The position numbers and the translations under genes are program-made. 64,000 bases of DNA from Opitutus sp. (GTDB lineage Bacteria > Verrucomicrobiota > Verrucomicrobiia > Opitutales > Opitutaceae). Shown here in pieces: positions 41,146-50,363 of the stretch. The DNA is taken from the NCBI GenBank assembly GCA_009695305.1, contig SIBG01000005.1, positions 1 through 64,000 on the forward strand, in the 5' to 3' direction. Below the pieces are notes generated by a model that had not been told where the DNA came from, searched no databases, and worked only from the letters and a program-made list of their open reading frames with translations. The number at the start of each line of letters is the position of its first letter. Position 1 is the stretch's first letter.

Positions 41146-42405
41146 ATGAAATCCCTACCACGAGGCGCCATGCTCGCCGTGCTCGCGACCGCCTTCTGCT
41201 CCACCGCCGTCGTCGCCCAGGAGTGGACCCGCTTCCGCGGACCCAACGGCACCGGCATCAGTCCCGCCAAAAATATCCCGGTGACGTGGACGGAAAAAGA
41301 TTTTCTTTGGCGCCGGCCCATCGCGGGCGAGAGCCACTCGCAGCCCGTCATTTGGGGCGACCGCCTGTTTTTGATGACGGCGATGGATGGGGGCAAGGAG
41401 CGCGCCCTTCTTTGCCTGCGCAAGAGCGACGGCCAGGAACTCTGGACCAAGTCCTACCCGCTGCCGACGCACCGGCCGGGCAACAAGAACGCCGGCTACG
41501 CCAACGGCTCGGCCACCGTCGACCGCGAGCGCGTGATCACCTGCTTTGTTTCCAGCGAACATTTTTGGGTGCGAGCCTACGATCACGCCGGCAAAGAATT
41601 GTGGAGCCGGGACCTGGGGACGTTCGAATCGCAGCACGGTCACGGGGCCTCCCCCATGATCCACGACGGCAAGGTGATCGTGACGAACGATCAGGACGGC
41701 GAGAGCTCGGTCGTCGCGCTGGATTTGCAGACGGGCGCCGTGGCGTGGAAGGCCCCACGCCGACCAGGCCGCAACCCCAATATCGCGGCGGCTTACGCCA
41801 CGCCCATTATCCACCATCGCGCTGACGGTTCCGAGGAGTTGCTGCTCACGAGCCAGTCGCACGGTGTGTCCAGCCTCGATCCGCGCTCCGGCGTGCTCAA
41901 CTGGGAGTCGCCTATGTTCGACAAGCGCATGGTCGCCTCACCCATTGTGGCCGGCGATCTCGCGATCGGCAGCTGCGGCTCCGGCCTTGGCACGGGCAAC
42001 TATCTCTCGGCGATCAAGCTCGGCGGCCAGGGCAACGTCAGCAAGACGCACGTCGCCTACACGCTGCGCCGCGCGACGCCGTATGTGCCGACGCCGCTGT
42101 CCCTCGACGGGCGGCTCTATCTGATTAGCGACAACGGCATGGCCAGCGCGATCGAGGCGGCGACCGGACGCGAGATCTGGAGTGAACGTCTGCGCGCCGA
42201 GTTCTTCGGCTCGCCGGTGTTGATCGACGGCAAGATTTATTGCCCGACCTCCAAGGGCGAGATGATCGTCATCGCCACCGGCGACACCTTCAAGGAACTC
42301 GGGCGCAGCCCCCTCGGCGAAGGCACGCACAGCACACCGTGCGTCGACGGTGGCCGGATCTACGTGAAAACGTTCACGCACCTCGTGTGCATCGGGAGCA
42401 AATGA
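41146..42405 (+). CDS. secreted PQQ-like beta-propeller protein 5
   Basis: The 419-residue product starts with a signal peptide (MKSLPRGAMLAVLATAFCST), then QEWTRFRGPNGTGIS. Blades include LCLRKSDGQELWTKSYP, AYDHAGKELWSRDLGTFES, ALDLQTGAVAWKAPRR, SLDPRSGVLNWESPM and AIEAATGREIWSERL. The C-terminus has the typical GGRIYVKTFTHLVCIGSK ending. Its stop overlaps the next start by 4 bases (42402-42405), so the two proteins are translationally coupled and probably made in equal amounts. Confidence 0.91.
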   Translation: MKSLPRGAMLAVLATAFCSTAVVAQEWTRFRGPNGTGISPAKNIPVTWTEKDFLWRRPIAGESHSQPVIWGDRLFLMTAMDGGKERALLCLRKSDGQELWTKSYPLPTHRPGNKNAGYANGSATVDRERVITCFVSSEHFWVRAYDHAGKELWSRDLGTFESQHGHGASPMIHDGKVIVTNDQDGESSVVALDLQTGAVAWKAPRRPGRNPNIAAAYATPIIHHRADGSEELLLTSQSHGVSSLDPRSGVLNWESPMFDKRMVASPIVAGDLAIGSCGSGLGTGNYLSAIKLGGQGNVSKTHVAYTLRRATPYVPTPLSLDGRLYLISDNGMASAIEAATGREIWSERLRAEFFGSPVLIDGKIYCPTSKGEMIVIATGDTFKELGRSPLGEGTHSTPCVDGGRIYVKTFTHLVCIGSK

Positions 42406-43766
42406 GGCGCGCGCGGAATCTGGTAGCCCTCGCCGTTTTCGGATGCTCGCTCGCTCGCGCCGACGACTGGCCGATGCTCGGCGGCCGGCCGGATCGCAAC
42501 ATGGTCTCACGCGAGGTCGGCCTGCCCGGCGAGTGGGACGCCAGCGGGAAGAGTCCGAGGAGCAACCTCAAATGGATCGCACCACTCGGCCGCGTGACGT
42601 TCGGCGCACCCGTGATCAGTCAGGGCCGGGTTTTCATTGGCACCGACCACGAGGCCAAGGAGCATACCGAGCAGCGCGGCGTGCTGAAGTGTTTTTCGGA
42701 GCGCGACGGTCAACTCCTCTGGTCCGTGACGCACGAGAAACTCCGCAACCCCGGCGAAGACGACGGCACGATCGGCATCTGCTCCACGCCCTGCGTGGCG
42801 GGCGAATTTGTTTACTACGTGAGCAACCGCGCCGAGCTCGTCTGCCGCGCCGTGCAAGACGGTAAGCAGATTTGGTCGATCGACCTGCGAGCGACACTCG
42901 GTGTGATGCCGAACCAAGCGTCTTCCTCCTCGCCCATCGTGGTCGACGGCCGCGTGTTTGTCGTCACCGGCACCGCCGCCGACTACAAGACCGGCAAGGT
43001 CAAAAACCCCACCGCCCCCAGTTTTCTCGCCGTCGATGCCAAGACCGGAAAAGTCCTGTGGCAGGACAACTCTCCCGGCGCCCGCATCATGACCGGCCAA
43101 TGGGGCTCGCCCGGATACGGCGTGGTGGACGGCGTGCCGCAGGTGGCGTTCCCCGGCGGCGACGGCTGGCTCTACAGCTTCGAGCCGGCCACGGGCAAAC
43201 TCCTCTGGAAATTCAACGGCAAGGCGCACGAGAAACCGCTCGCCTCGGGTGAACCGGAGACGACGCTGCAATTCCTCGCCGCCCCGGTGTTCGTCGGTCA
43301 TCAGGTCTTCGCCGCGATCGGCGAACCCGAGGCGGGCACGGGCCCGGGCGCCCTGCGCTGCCTCGACGCGCGCCAGCGCGGCGACGTGACCAAGACGGCC
43401 GAACTCTGGCGGCTCGGCGGCAGCGACTTCAACGACAGCATCTCGATGCCGGTGGTGCACGACGGCCTCATTTACGCCGTCGATACGCCGGGCTACGTCT
43501 ATTGTCTCGACGCGGCGAGGGGGAAAAAACTCTGGTCGCACGATTTGAAGGCTAACATCTGGGGCTCGCCCCTCGTGGCGGACGGCAAGGTCTACGTGCA
43601 ATCCTCGGAAGGGGCGGTCGCGGTGTTCGCCGTGGGCCGGGAGAAAAAAATCCTCGCGACCAACACCACGCTCCCCGAAGTGCAGCACGGCACACCCGTC
43701 GCCGCCAACGGCGTCCTTTACATCACCGGTCAGAAACACCTCTACGCGATCGCGGCGGGGAAGTGA
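42402..43766 (+). CDS. secreted PQQ-like beta-propeller protein 6
   Basis: The 454-residue product has a short signal peptide (ARNLVALAVFGCSLARA), then DDWPMLGGRPDRN, the most divergent motif of the set. Blades include CRAVQDGKQIWSIDLRA, AVDAKTGKVLWQDNSPG, SFEPATGKLLWKFNGK, CLDAARGKKLWSHDLKAN, then GQKHLYAIAAGK at the end. The block GIGICSTPCVAGE-like (read IGICSTPCVAGEFVYYV) contains two Cys that could bind metal or form a disulfide. It is coupled to propeller 5 by an ATGA overlap. Confidence 0.9.
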   Translation: MRRARNLVALAVFGCSLARADDWPMLGGRPDRNMVSREVGLPGEWDASGKSPRSNLKWIAPLGRVTFGAPVISQGRVFIGTDHEAKEHTEQRGVLKCFSERDGQLLWSVTHEKLRNPGEDDGTIGICSTPCVAGEFVYYVSNRAELVCRAVQDGKQIWSIDLRATLGVMPNQASSSSPIVVDGRVFVVTGTAADYKTGKVKNPTAPSFLAVDAKTGKVLWQDNSPGARIMTGQWGSPGYGVVDGVPQVAFPGGDGWLYSFEPATGKLLWKFNGKAHEKPLASGEPETTLQFLAAPVFVGHQVFAAIGEPEAGTGPGALRCLDARQRGDVTKTAELWRLGGSDFNDSISMPVVHDGLIYAVDTPGYVYCLDAARGKKLWSHDLKANIWGSPLVADGKVYVQSSEGAVAVFAVGREKKILATNTTLPEVQHGTPVAANGVLYITGQKHLYAIAAGK

Positions 43767-43803
43767 TGATTCCATGCCGGGAAGAGCTACGCCAAGGGCA
43801 CCC

Positions 43804-45069
43804 ATGTTGAAACGCCTGTCATTCGCCGCGTTGCTGGGCGGGGCGGCCGTGGGCTTCGGCGCCGAAGACTGGCCGGAATTTCGCGGGCCGACGGGCCAGG
43901 GGCATTCGACGGCGACGGGGTTGCCCGTCGAGTGGTCGAACCGGAAAAATGTCGCATGGAAACAGGCCGTTCGCGGCGAGGGTTGGTCGTCGCCGGTCGT
44001 CAGCGCGGGGCAGGTTTTCCTGACCTCCGGCGTCGGCGGCGCCAGGGGCGGGCCGTCGCTGCGCGCGCTCGGTTTCGACGCGGCGACCGGGCGGCCGCTC
44101 TGGGACACCGAGGTCTTTCCTCCGGCCGAAACCCCCGGGCAGCCGATCCACGACAAGAACAGCCCGGCCAGCCCGACGCCGATCATCGAAGGGGATCGCC
44201 TCTACGTGCACTTCGGTCATCACGGCACCGCGTGTCTCGACCGCGCGGGAAAAATCATCTGGCGCAACAACCAGCTCAGCTACGCGCCCGTGCATGGCAA
44301 CGGCGGCTCGCCCGTTCTCGTCGACGACCGGTTGATCTACTCGGCGGACGGCGGGAAATCGCCGTTCGTCGTCGCCCTCGACAAACGCACCGGGGAAATT
44401 ATTTGGAAAGTCCCACGCGCCACGCAACCCCGGCAGACGTTTTCATTTTCTACCCCGTTACTCATCACGGTCAACGGCCGGCCCCAGGTCATCTGTCCCG
44501 GCAGCGGCGCGGTGTCCGCGCTCGATCCCAAGGATGGTCGCGAGATCTGGCGCGTCCTCTACGGTCGCGGCTATTCCGTCGTGCCGCGGCCGGTTTTCGG
44601 CCAGGGCCTGCTCTTCCTCGCGACCGGCTACGACCGCGCGGATTTGCTGGCCATCCGGCCCGACGGCGAAGGCGACGTCACCGCCACCCACATCGTCTGG
44701 CGCACGACCAAGGGCGCACCGCTCACGCCGTCGATGCTGGTGGTCGGCGAAGAACTTTACGCCGTCGCCGACATCGGGCTGGCCAGCTGTTTCGACGCGA
44801 AGACCGGCCAGCTGCACTGGCAGGAGCGGCTCGAGGGCAGCTACTCCGCATCGCCGGTCGCCGCGGAGGGGCGGATCTATTTTCAGGACGAGGAGGGCAC
44901 GGGCACCGTCATCAAGGCCGCCCGCAAATTTTCCAAGGTCGCGACCAACCAGCTTGGAGAACGCTCGCTCGCCTCCTATGCCGTCGCGGAAAATTCGTTG
45001 TTTATCCGGACCGTCGGTCAGCTCTATCGCATCGGACCAGCCGCCAGCGTGGCTGAGCGACGCCCGTGA
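43804..45069 (+). CDS. secreted PQQ-like beta-propeller protein 7
   Basis: The 421-residue product has a signal peptide (MLKRLSFAALLGGAAVGFGA), then EDWPEFRGPTGQGHS. It is the closest paralogue of propeller 10: both share EWS-x-x-KNVAW, GWSSPV, TGRPLW-like and SYSASPVAAEGRIYF followed by an E-G-x-G-T-V block. Blades include ALDKRTGEIIWKVPRA and CFDAKTGQLHWQERLEG. It follows propeller 6 by 37 bases and ends the run of four. The C-terminus is FIRTVGQLYRIGP plus a short tail. Confidence 0.91.
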   Translation: MLKRLSFAALLGGAAVGFGAEDWPEFRGPTGQGHSTATGLPVEWSNRKNVAWKQAVRGEGWSSPVVSAGQVFLTSGVGGARGGPSLRALGFDAATGRPLWDTEVFPPAETPGQPIHDKNSPASPTPIIEGDRLYVHFGHHGTACLDRAGKIIWRNNQLSYAPVHGNGGSPVLVDDRLIYSADGGKSPFVVALDKRTGEIIWKVPRATQPRQTFSFSTPLLITVNGRPQVICPGSGAVSALDPKDGREIWRVLYGRGYSVVPRPVFGQGLLFLATGYDRADLLAIRPDGEGDVTATHIVWRTTKGAPLTPSMLVVGEELYAVADIGLASCFDAKTGQLHWQERLEGSYSASPVAAEGRIYFQDEEGTGTVIKAARKFSKVATNQLGERSLASYAVAENSLFIRTVGQLYRIGPAASVAERRP

Positions 45070-45107
45070 GGCGGCGCTGGTGGGAAGGTTCGAGCCCAAC
45101 CCGCGCT

Positions 45108-46580
45108 TCAGACAAATAGTTTCGTGACGGCCTTCGCCTTCACCAATTCACGCGGCTGGTTGAGGTGGTTATAGACGATCGTCTCCGGGTCGATGCCGAA
45201 GGCGTGATAAATCGTCGCCAGTAACTCGGTCGGATGCACGGGATCGTTCGCCGGGCTGGACGCCGTCTTGTCGGACTCGCCATGGACATAACCGCGCTTG
45301 ATGCCGGCACCGCCGATGATGCTCGTGTAGCAATACGGCCAGTGGTCGCGACCATCGGCGCTGTTGGTATTGCCCGAGGTGCTGACCCCGCGTTCGGGGC
45401 TGCGGCCGAATTCGCCGAGCGCGACCACGAGCGTTTCGCTCAGGAGGCCGCGCTGATCAAGATCCTCGAAGAGCGCACTGAGGCCCTGGTCGAGCATGGG
45501 GCCGGATTTGCCTTTCATGCGCTCGGTCAGGCCGACGTGATGATCCCAGGAGTGGTTGTCGGAGTTCGCCACCTTCGGCCAGATGACCTCGACGACGCGG
45601 GTGCCCGCTTCGACGAGCCGGCGCGCGAGCAGCAGGCTCTGGCCAAACGTGTTCCGGCCATAACGATCGCGGAGTTTCTCGCCTTCCGCGGCCAGGTCGA
45701 ACGCCTCGCGCGCGCGGCCCGACACGATGAGGTTGAGCGCGCGTTGATAGTATTCATCGAGATTATAAGACGCGGTGGCTTTCTCGATGTCCGGCATCGC
45801 CGCCTCGATCGTCTCGCGCAGGCGGGCGCGCCGCTCGAGGCGCATGGCGAAGACTTCCGGTGGGAGTTTGAGGTCCTCGGTCTTGAGGCGGTCCATCTTG
45901 GTCATGTCGAGGTCGTCGCCCTCGGGGTAGAGCGTGTAGGGGTCGTAGGCCTTGCCGAGAAAGCCCGCGGAGCCGCCCTTCCCCACCACATTCGATTCTT
46001 GCAGCGGACGCGGCAGCATCACGAACGGCAGCATCGGCTCGGTGACGGGTTTCAGGCGCACGATTTGGGAGCCGAAGTTCGGGAAATCTTTCGCGTTGGG
46101 CGGCTCGAGTTGACCGGACGGGCTGACCTTGTCCGTCGTGTAGCCCGTCATGATTTGGTAGATCGCCGCCGTGTGATTGAACAGGCCGTTGGGCGTGTAG
46201 CTCATCGACCGGATCATGGTGAATTTGTCGTTCACCTTCGCGAGTTGCGGGATGATTTCGGTGAAGTTGACGCCGGGAATCTTCGTCGCGATGGGCTTAA
46301 ACGAGCTGCGGATTTTTTCCGGCGCGTTTTCCTTCGGGTCCCAGAGGTCGAGATGCGACGGGCCGCCCTGCAGGTAAACCATGATGACACTCTTGGCCTT
46401 GCCCCAGCCGGGACCGCCGCGGGTGGCGGGCGCAGTGCTGGCGCTCGCGTTGAGCCGCAGCATCTGGCCAAGCGAGAGGCCGAGGATGCTGGAGCCGCCG
46501 AGGCGCAGCAGATCGCGGCGCGTCATCTTGGCGTGGGTATCGCAGAGATCGGAATTTGATCCACCGGGGAGACGTATCAT
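45108..46580 (-). CDS. DUF1501 domain protein, Tat-exported
   Basis: The 490-residue product begins with [11 protein letters not shown] and the twin-arginine motif [20 protein letters not shown]. The mature part fits DUF1501 (sulfatase/alkaline-phosphatase-like fold): [71 protein letters not shown] and [19 protein letters not shown]. Family function is unknown; the metal-binding positions look preserved (D, H). It is the last gene of the minus-strand operon that starts at 51952 and is 117 bases from the DUF1549 gene. The start at 46580 is preferred because the Tat motif needs an n-region. Confidence 0.9.
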   Translation of the reverse strand: MIRLPGGSNSDLCDTHAKMTRRDLLRLGGSSILGLSLGQMLRLNASASTAPATRGGPGWGKAKSVIMVYLQGGPSHLDLWDPKENAPEKIRSSFKPIATKIPGVNFTEIIPQLAKVNDKFTMIRSMSYTPNGLFNHTAAIYQIMTGYTTDKVSPSGQLEPPNAKDFPNFGSQIVRLKPVTEPMLPFVMLPRPLQESNVVGKGGSAGFLGKAYDPYTLYPEGDDLDMTKMDRLKTEDLKLPPEVFAMRLERRARLRETIEAAMPDIEKATASYNLDEYYQRALNLIVSGRAREAFDLAAEGEKLRDRYGRNTFGQSLLLARRLVEAGTRVVEVIWPKVANSDNHSWDHHVGLTERMKGKSGPMLDQGLSALFEDLDQRGLLSETLVVALGEFGRSPERGVSTSGNTNSADGRDHWPYCYTSIIGGAGIKRGYVHGESDKTASSPANDPVHPTELLATIYHAFGIDPETIVYNHLNQPRELVKAKAVTKLFV

Positions 46581-46697
46581 GGCGGGAGCGGGATTGAGGT
46601 TTTGGGCAGACGGAGAGAAATAACGAAATTTCGCGGAGCGGTGACAAATCAAGCGCTCAGCATGACAAACATGGGAAAAGGCATCGGAGGTTGCTCG

Positions 46698-49600
46698 TCA
46701 GCGGTTAAACAGGAACGCCGGGTTGTTGATGACGGCCCAGGTCAGGTCTTGCGCGCCGGTGAGGCGTTGATCGGCGAGTTGCCTGGCGCTCATGGCGGCG
46801 TCGGCGCGGAGTTGCACGAGTTTCGAGTCGAGGGCGATGGGTTGCCGGGCGGCGGCGAGGGCCGACTTGAGTTCTGTGAGCCGCTGGTCTTCGGGCACGG
46901 GAAGTTTTGCTTTGGCGAGTGCCTGTTGTTTTTGCAGCAGACCGGTGTCGGTGGCGCGGCGGTAAGCCTCGATCGTTTCCTGCTGCGCGGCGGTGCGTTC
47001 GGCGACCGGGGTCTTCACGGCGGCGAGGACGTTTTCCGGCAGGCCGAGTTCGAGCGGCGCGGGGGCCGTCGTCACCCAGAGCCGGAAACGGCCGATGGAA
47101 AAATTCTCGCGGAACTGGTGCAGGAGCGTGAAATTCAGGGTCGCGCCCTCCGCGCCGCCTATGGGCTCAGCCAGCGAAAACCGCGCGTAGTGTGGTTCGC
47201 CGTATTTCGGGGAGACGCCCCAGCCGTCGCGCGCGCCGTCTTCCTTCTCCGCGATCGCGGTCTTCACATCGAATTTGTTCTGGGAAAAATCCGCGCGCGC
47301 ATCCGTGAACTTGACTTCCAGGTTGGGGCGATTGCCGGCCTTGTCGGTCCACCGGAGCAAAAATTTCGACAACACAAAATTCCCCGCCGCCCGGCCCGGG
47401 CCGGAGACCGGCAGGCGGTCGTCGGGCAACACCTCCAACATCACGCCGGTGATGCCGACCAGCTTGGTGTCGGCCGCGAGATCGTAGTTCAGGAAATTCG
47501 CCGCCGCGCCCGAGGCGAGATAGGAACCGTCGGCGAGCTTGGTCAGCTGGTTGAGGTTGTTCGCCGTCGCTTTCTGAAATTCCAGCGGCACCCACGCGGT
47601 GCCGAGCCGGGCGGCATCCAGCGCCGCTTCCCACCCGGCCTGCTTCGCGCCGAGCGTCTCCTCGTAGGCGGCGAGGGCCGTCGCCTCGCGGGCGATTTTT
47701 TCCTCCCGCTGCTGCTCCGCGGCGGCCACCTGCGGCGCGATTTGGGCGGTGTGCGCGGCGACCGCGGTGGTGGCGGTGGCGGCGGCGGACTCGCGCTGCT
47801 GCTGCTGCTGCACGTAAATGGGCGCCCACCACTCCTCGCGCTGGGCGAGATCGGCCGCGAGCTTGGTGTGTTCGTTCCCGAGGGTGTTCCACGTGGCCAG
47901 GGTCGCCGTGATTTCCTTTTCCGCCGCGTGGCGGTTGAGGGTGCGGAGGAAAATCTCGTCCACGAGCTGGCGGTCGTCGGTCACGCTCGCGGTGAGTTGC
48001 GCGAGTTCGTTTTTCGGATCGTTGATGGCGCCGGACACCGCGGGGCCGCTGAGGAGCGCCATGATGGAGCCGAGGCCCAGGTCACCGCTGCGTTCGCACT
48101 CGCAGGCGGATTCACGCGCGGGCCGGCCGAGGCTGGCGAGCAATCCGCTCGGCACGTCGACCGCCGAGTCGGGCAGTTGTGCGGCACGCGTGCCGGGCTT
48201 CACGCCGGGAAAATTCGGCGTCGAGCCGGTGACCCGGAGCACGGCGTCAAACAGCACCTCGGCCGGCAGGCGGCGCGCCAGCGCGTGGGAATAGTTGGTC
48301 CGGTCATCCGCGTTCCACGCGTGGGTGGCGAGGGTGAGCTGGTAGGTGCGCGACTGGCAGATGAGGCGCTGGAGGCGGCGCACGTCGAACCCGCTCTGCA
48401 CGAACTCCTGCGTGAGCCAGTGCAACAGCTCCGGATTCGAGGGCGGATTGCCCGCGCGGATGTCATCGAGCGGATCGATCAGACCGACGCCCATGAGGTA
48501 ACCCCACATTCGGTTGACGTAGCTGAGCGCGAAGTAGCGGTTGTCGGGCGAGGTGATCCACCCGGCGAGCTGCTCGCGGCGCGTGGGCTTTTCCGGCGGG
48601 GCCGAAATTTTGGCGGGAAACGGAAAATCCGGCGGCGTGATCTGCCCGGTGCGATCGTGCTTCACCTCGCCCTCGGCCTGGTCGGAGGTGATTTCGTAGA
48701 GCGGCTTGGCGCCCTCGACCGCCGTGCCGGCGATGGTTTTATTGCCGCTCTCCGGATCTTTCTTCAACTCGACCTGCGCGAAGAACGCGGCGAGCTGGTA
48801 ATACTGATCCTGCGTCCAACGCTCGAACGGATGATCATGGCATTTGTTGCAGTTGAAGCGCGTCGCGAGGAAGAGATGCGTGGTGTTCTCCATCGTTTCG
48901 GCCGGCGTCCGCAGGACCTTGAAATAACTCGCCGCGGGGTTCTCCCGGTTGGACCCGGTGGCCGTGAGAATTTTTTTGGCGAAGTGGTCGTAGGGCGTGT
49001 TGGCCACGATCTCCGCGCGGATCCACTCGCGAAACCGCTTCGCGCCGTCTTCGCCGAGAAACTTGCGGTTCACCTGGAGCAGGTCGGCCCACTTGTTGGC
49101 CCAGTGGTCCACATAGTCGGGGGAGCCGATCAAACGATCAATCACCGCGTCGCGTTTCACGCGCGGCGCGCTGGCGTCGGCGAGAAATTCGCGCACCTCC
49201 GCCGCCGTCGGCGGCAGGCCGGTGAGGTCGAGGTAGACGCGGCGCAGGAAGTCCGCGTCGTCGCACAGTCCGGAGGGCAGGATTTTCATCCGCTGCCATT
49301 TCGCGGCGGTGAACTCGTCGAGCTTGTTCCATTTCTCCGGCTCCTGCCACGTGAAGCCGGTGCGATCGCCCATCACCGTCACGGTCGTCGCGGCATAGTT
49401 GCCCTCGTAGCGCGCGAGAATGGGGGCTTCCCCGCGGCGGAGCGTGGTGACGAGGCCGCCGCGCTCGGTGGCGGCGACGTCGGGGTTGCCGGAATCGATG
49501 AAGCCCTCGGCCGTCACGTCGCGCTGCCGACCGTCGGCAAACGTGGCGATGATCCGCATCTGTTGTTTCGAGCCGACCGCCTGCAACACGGGGTCTTTCG

Positions 49601-50363
49601 GCGAAACTTCAATCCCGGTCACCCGCGGCGTGGCGAGGTCGAGTTTTGCGCCGTCGGCGATCCAGGCGCGGAGGATGCGATAATATTTGTCGTCGAGCTT
49701 CGTCCGCTGCCCGCCCTCGTGCGGCACGGCGCCGGTGGCCTTGAGCAGCATGAGCGAATCGTCGGGCGAGGCGAAGTTCACCCGGCGGCCCGCGTGATCA
49801 TCGACCAGCGAACGCACATCGAAGACGGGATCGTAGCCCCGCAGCGAGAGCTTGAAGCCGGCCTTGCCATCCTTGGCCCCGTGACAGGCGCCCGCACTGC
49901 ACCCCAGCTGCGCCAGCACGGGATTCACGTCGCGGATGAAATTGACCTGTTGGTTCGGGTCGAAGCCCACGACCTCGAGCGGCACCTTGGCGGATTGGCC
50001 CGCCAGCTTCACGGTGAGCTGGGTCCGACCGTTCGCGAGCGGGCTGGCCTGCCCCGCGGCGGAAACGGCCCCGACCGCGGCGTTGAGTTCGTAGGCGACG
50101 AGCCGGGTCACGTCGATTCGGTCCCCCGTTGCGAGCGTCGCGGTGACGAGCAGTTGCACCGCATCGAAGGTGCCCTGAAGTTTTATGGCGGCGGGTGCGA
50201 CCGTGAGCGCCGTGAGCTTGGCGCCGGGCGGCAGGGTTTCCTTCGCAGCCGCGGGCGCGAAGGGGTTCATCGCCGCGGCGGCGAACGCCACCGTCGCGAG
50301 CCACGGGGCGCCGAGGAGGGAGCAAAGTAGTTTCATGCGGGAAGTGACGAAGGAAACACTCAT
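46698..50363 (-). CDS. DUF1549/DUF1553 cytochrome-domain protein (planctomycete type)
   Basis: The 1221-residue exported protein has a signal peptide, a Big-2-like domain (TALTVAPAAIKLQGTFDAVQ), and a cytochrome-type motif CSAGACH at 155-161 within NPVLAQLGCSAGACHGAKDG. A second Ig-like segment follows. DUF1549 is seen as WADLLQVNRKFLG and NCNKCHDHPFERWTQDQYYQ (a CxxCH motif) at about 490-520, and DUF1553 with YVNRMWGYLMGVGLIDPLDD and RLICQSRTYQLT. A coiled-coil with QQQQQ lies at about 860-960, then a carbohydrate-binding-like beta-domain. Such proteins are suspected to oxidise sugars or polymers outside the cell; this is not proven. The start overlaps the stop of the upstream gene by 4 bases (50360-50363). 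Confidence 0.9.
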   Translation of the reverse strand: MSVSFVTSRMKLLCSLLGAPWLATVAFAAAAMNPFAPAAAKETLPPGAKLTALTVAPAAIKLQGTFDAVQLLVTATLATGDRIDVTRLVAYELNAAVGAVSAAGQASPLANGRTQLTVKLAGQSAKVPLEVVGFDPNQQVNFIRDVNPVLAQLGCSAGACHGAKDGKAGFKLSLRGYDPVFDVRSLVDDHAGRRVNFASPDDSLMLLKATGAVPHEGGQRTKLDDKYYRILRAWIADGAKLDLATPRVTGIEVSPKDPVLQAVGSKQQMRIIATFADGRQRDVTAEGFIDSGNPDVAATERGGLVTTLRRGEAPILARYEGNYAATTVTVMGDRTGFTWQEPEKWNKLDEFTAAKWQRMKILPSGLCDDADFLRRVYLDLTGLPPTAAEVREFLADASAPRVKRDAVIDRLIGSPDYVDHWANKWADLLQVNRKFLGEDGAKRFREWIRAEIVANTPYDHFAKKILTATGSNRENPAASYFKVLRTPAETMENTTHLFLATRFNCNKCHDHPFERWTQDQYYQLAAFFAQVELKKDPESGNKTIAGTAVEGAKPLYEITSDQAEGEVKHDRTGQITPPDFPFPAKISAPPEKPTRREQLAGWITSPDNRYFALSYVNRMWGYLMGVGLIDPLDDIRAGNPPSNPELLHWLTQEFVQSGFDVRRLQRLICQSRTYQLTLATHAWNADDRTNYSHALARRLPAEVLFDAVLRVTGSTPNFPGVKPGTRAAQLPDSAVDVPSGLLASLGRPARESACECERSGDLGLGSIMALLSGPAVSGAINDPKNELAQLTASVTDDRQLVDEIFLRTLNRHAAEKEITATLATWNTLGNEHTKLAADLAQREEWWAPIYVQQQQQRESAAATATTAVAAHTAQIAPQVAAAEQQREEKIAREATALAAYEETLGAKQAGWEAALDAARLGTAWVPLEFQKATANNLNQLTKLADGSYLASGAAANFLNYDLAADTKLVGITGVMLEVLPDDRLPVSGPGRAAGNFVLSKFLLRWTDKAGNRPNLEVKFTDARADFSQNKFDVKTAIAEKEDGARDGWGVSPKYGEPHYARFSLAEPIGGAEGATLNFTLLHQFRENFSIGRFRLWVTTAPAPLELGLPENVLAAVKTPVAERTAAQQETIEAYRRATDTGLLQKQQALAKAKLPVPEDQRLTELKSALAAARQPIALDSKLVQLRADAAMSARQLADQRLTGAQDLTWAVINNPAFLFNR

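Noticed and set aside
45234-46559. 441-codon open frame opposite DUF1501
   Set aside because: Antisense shadow with no recognisable fold; the sense frame has the Tat motif and family blocks.
46602-50330. 1242-codon open frame opposite the DUF1549/DUF1553 gene
   Set aside because: It covers the real gene almost exactly, is full of Gly/Arg/Val runs and has no domain or signal. The sense strand has clear heme motifs and domains.
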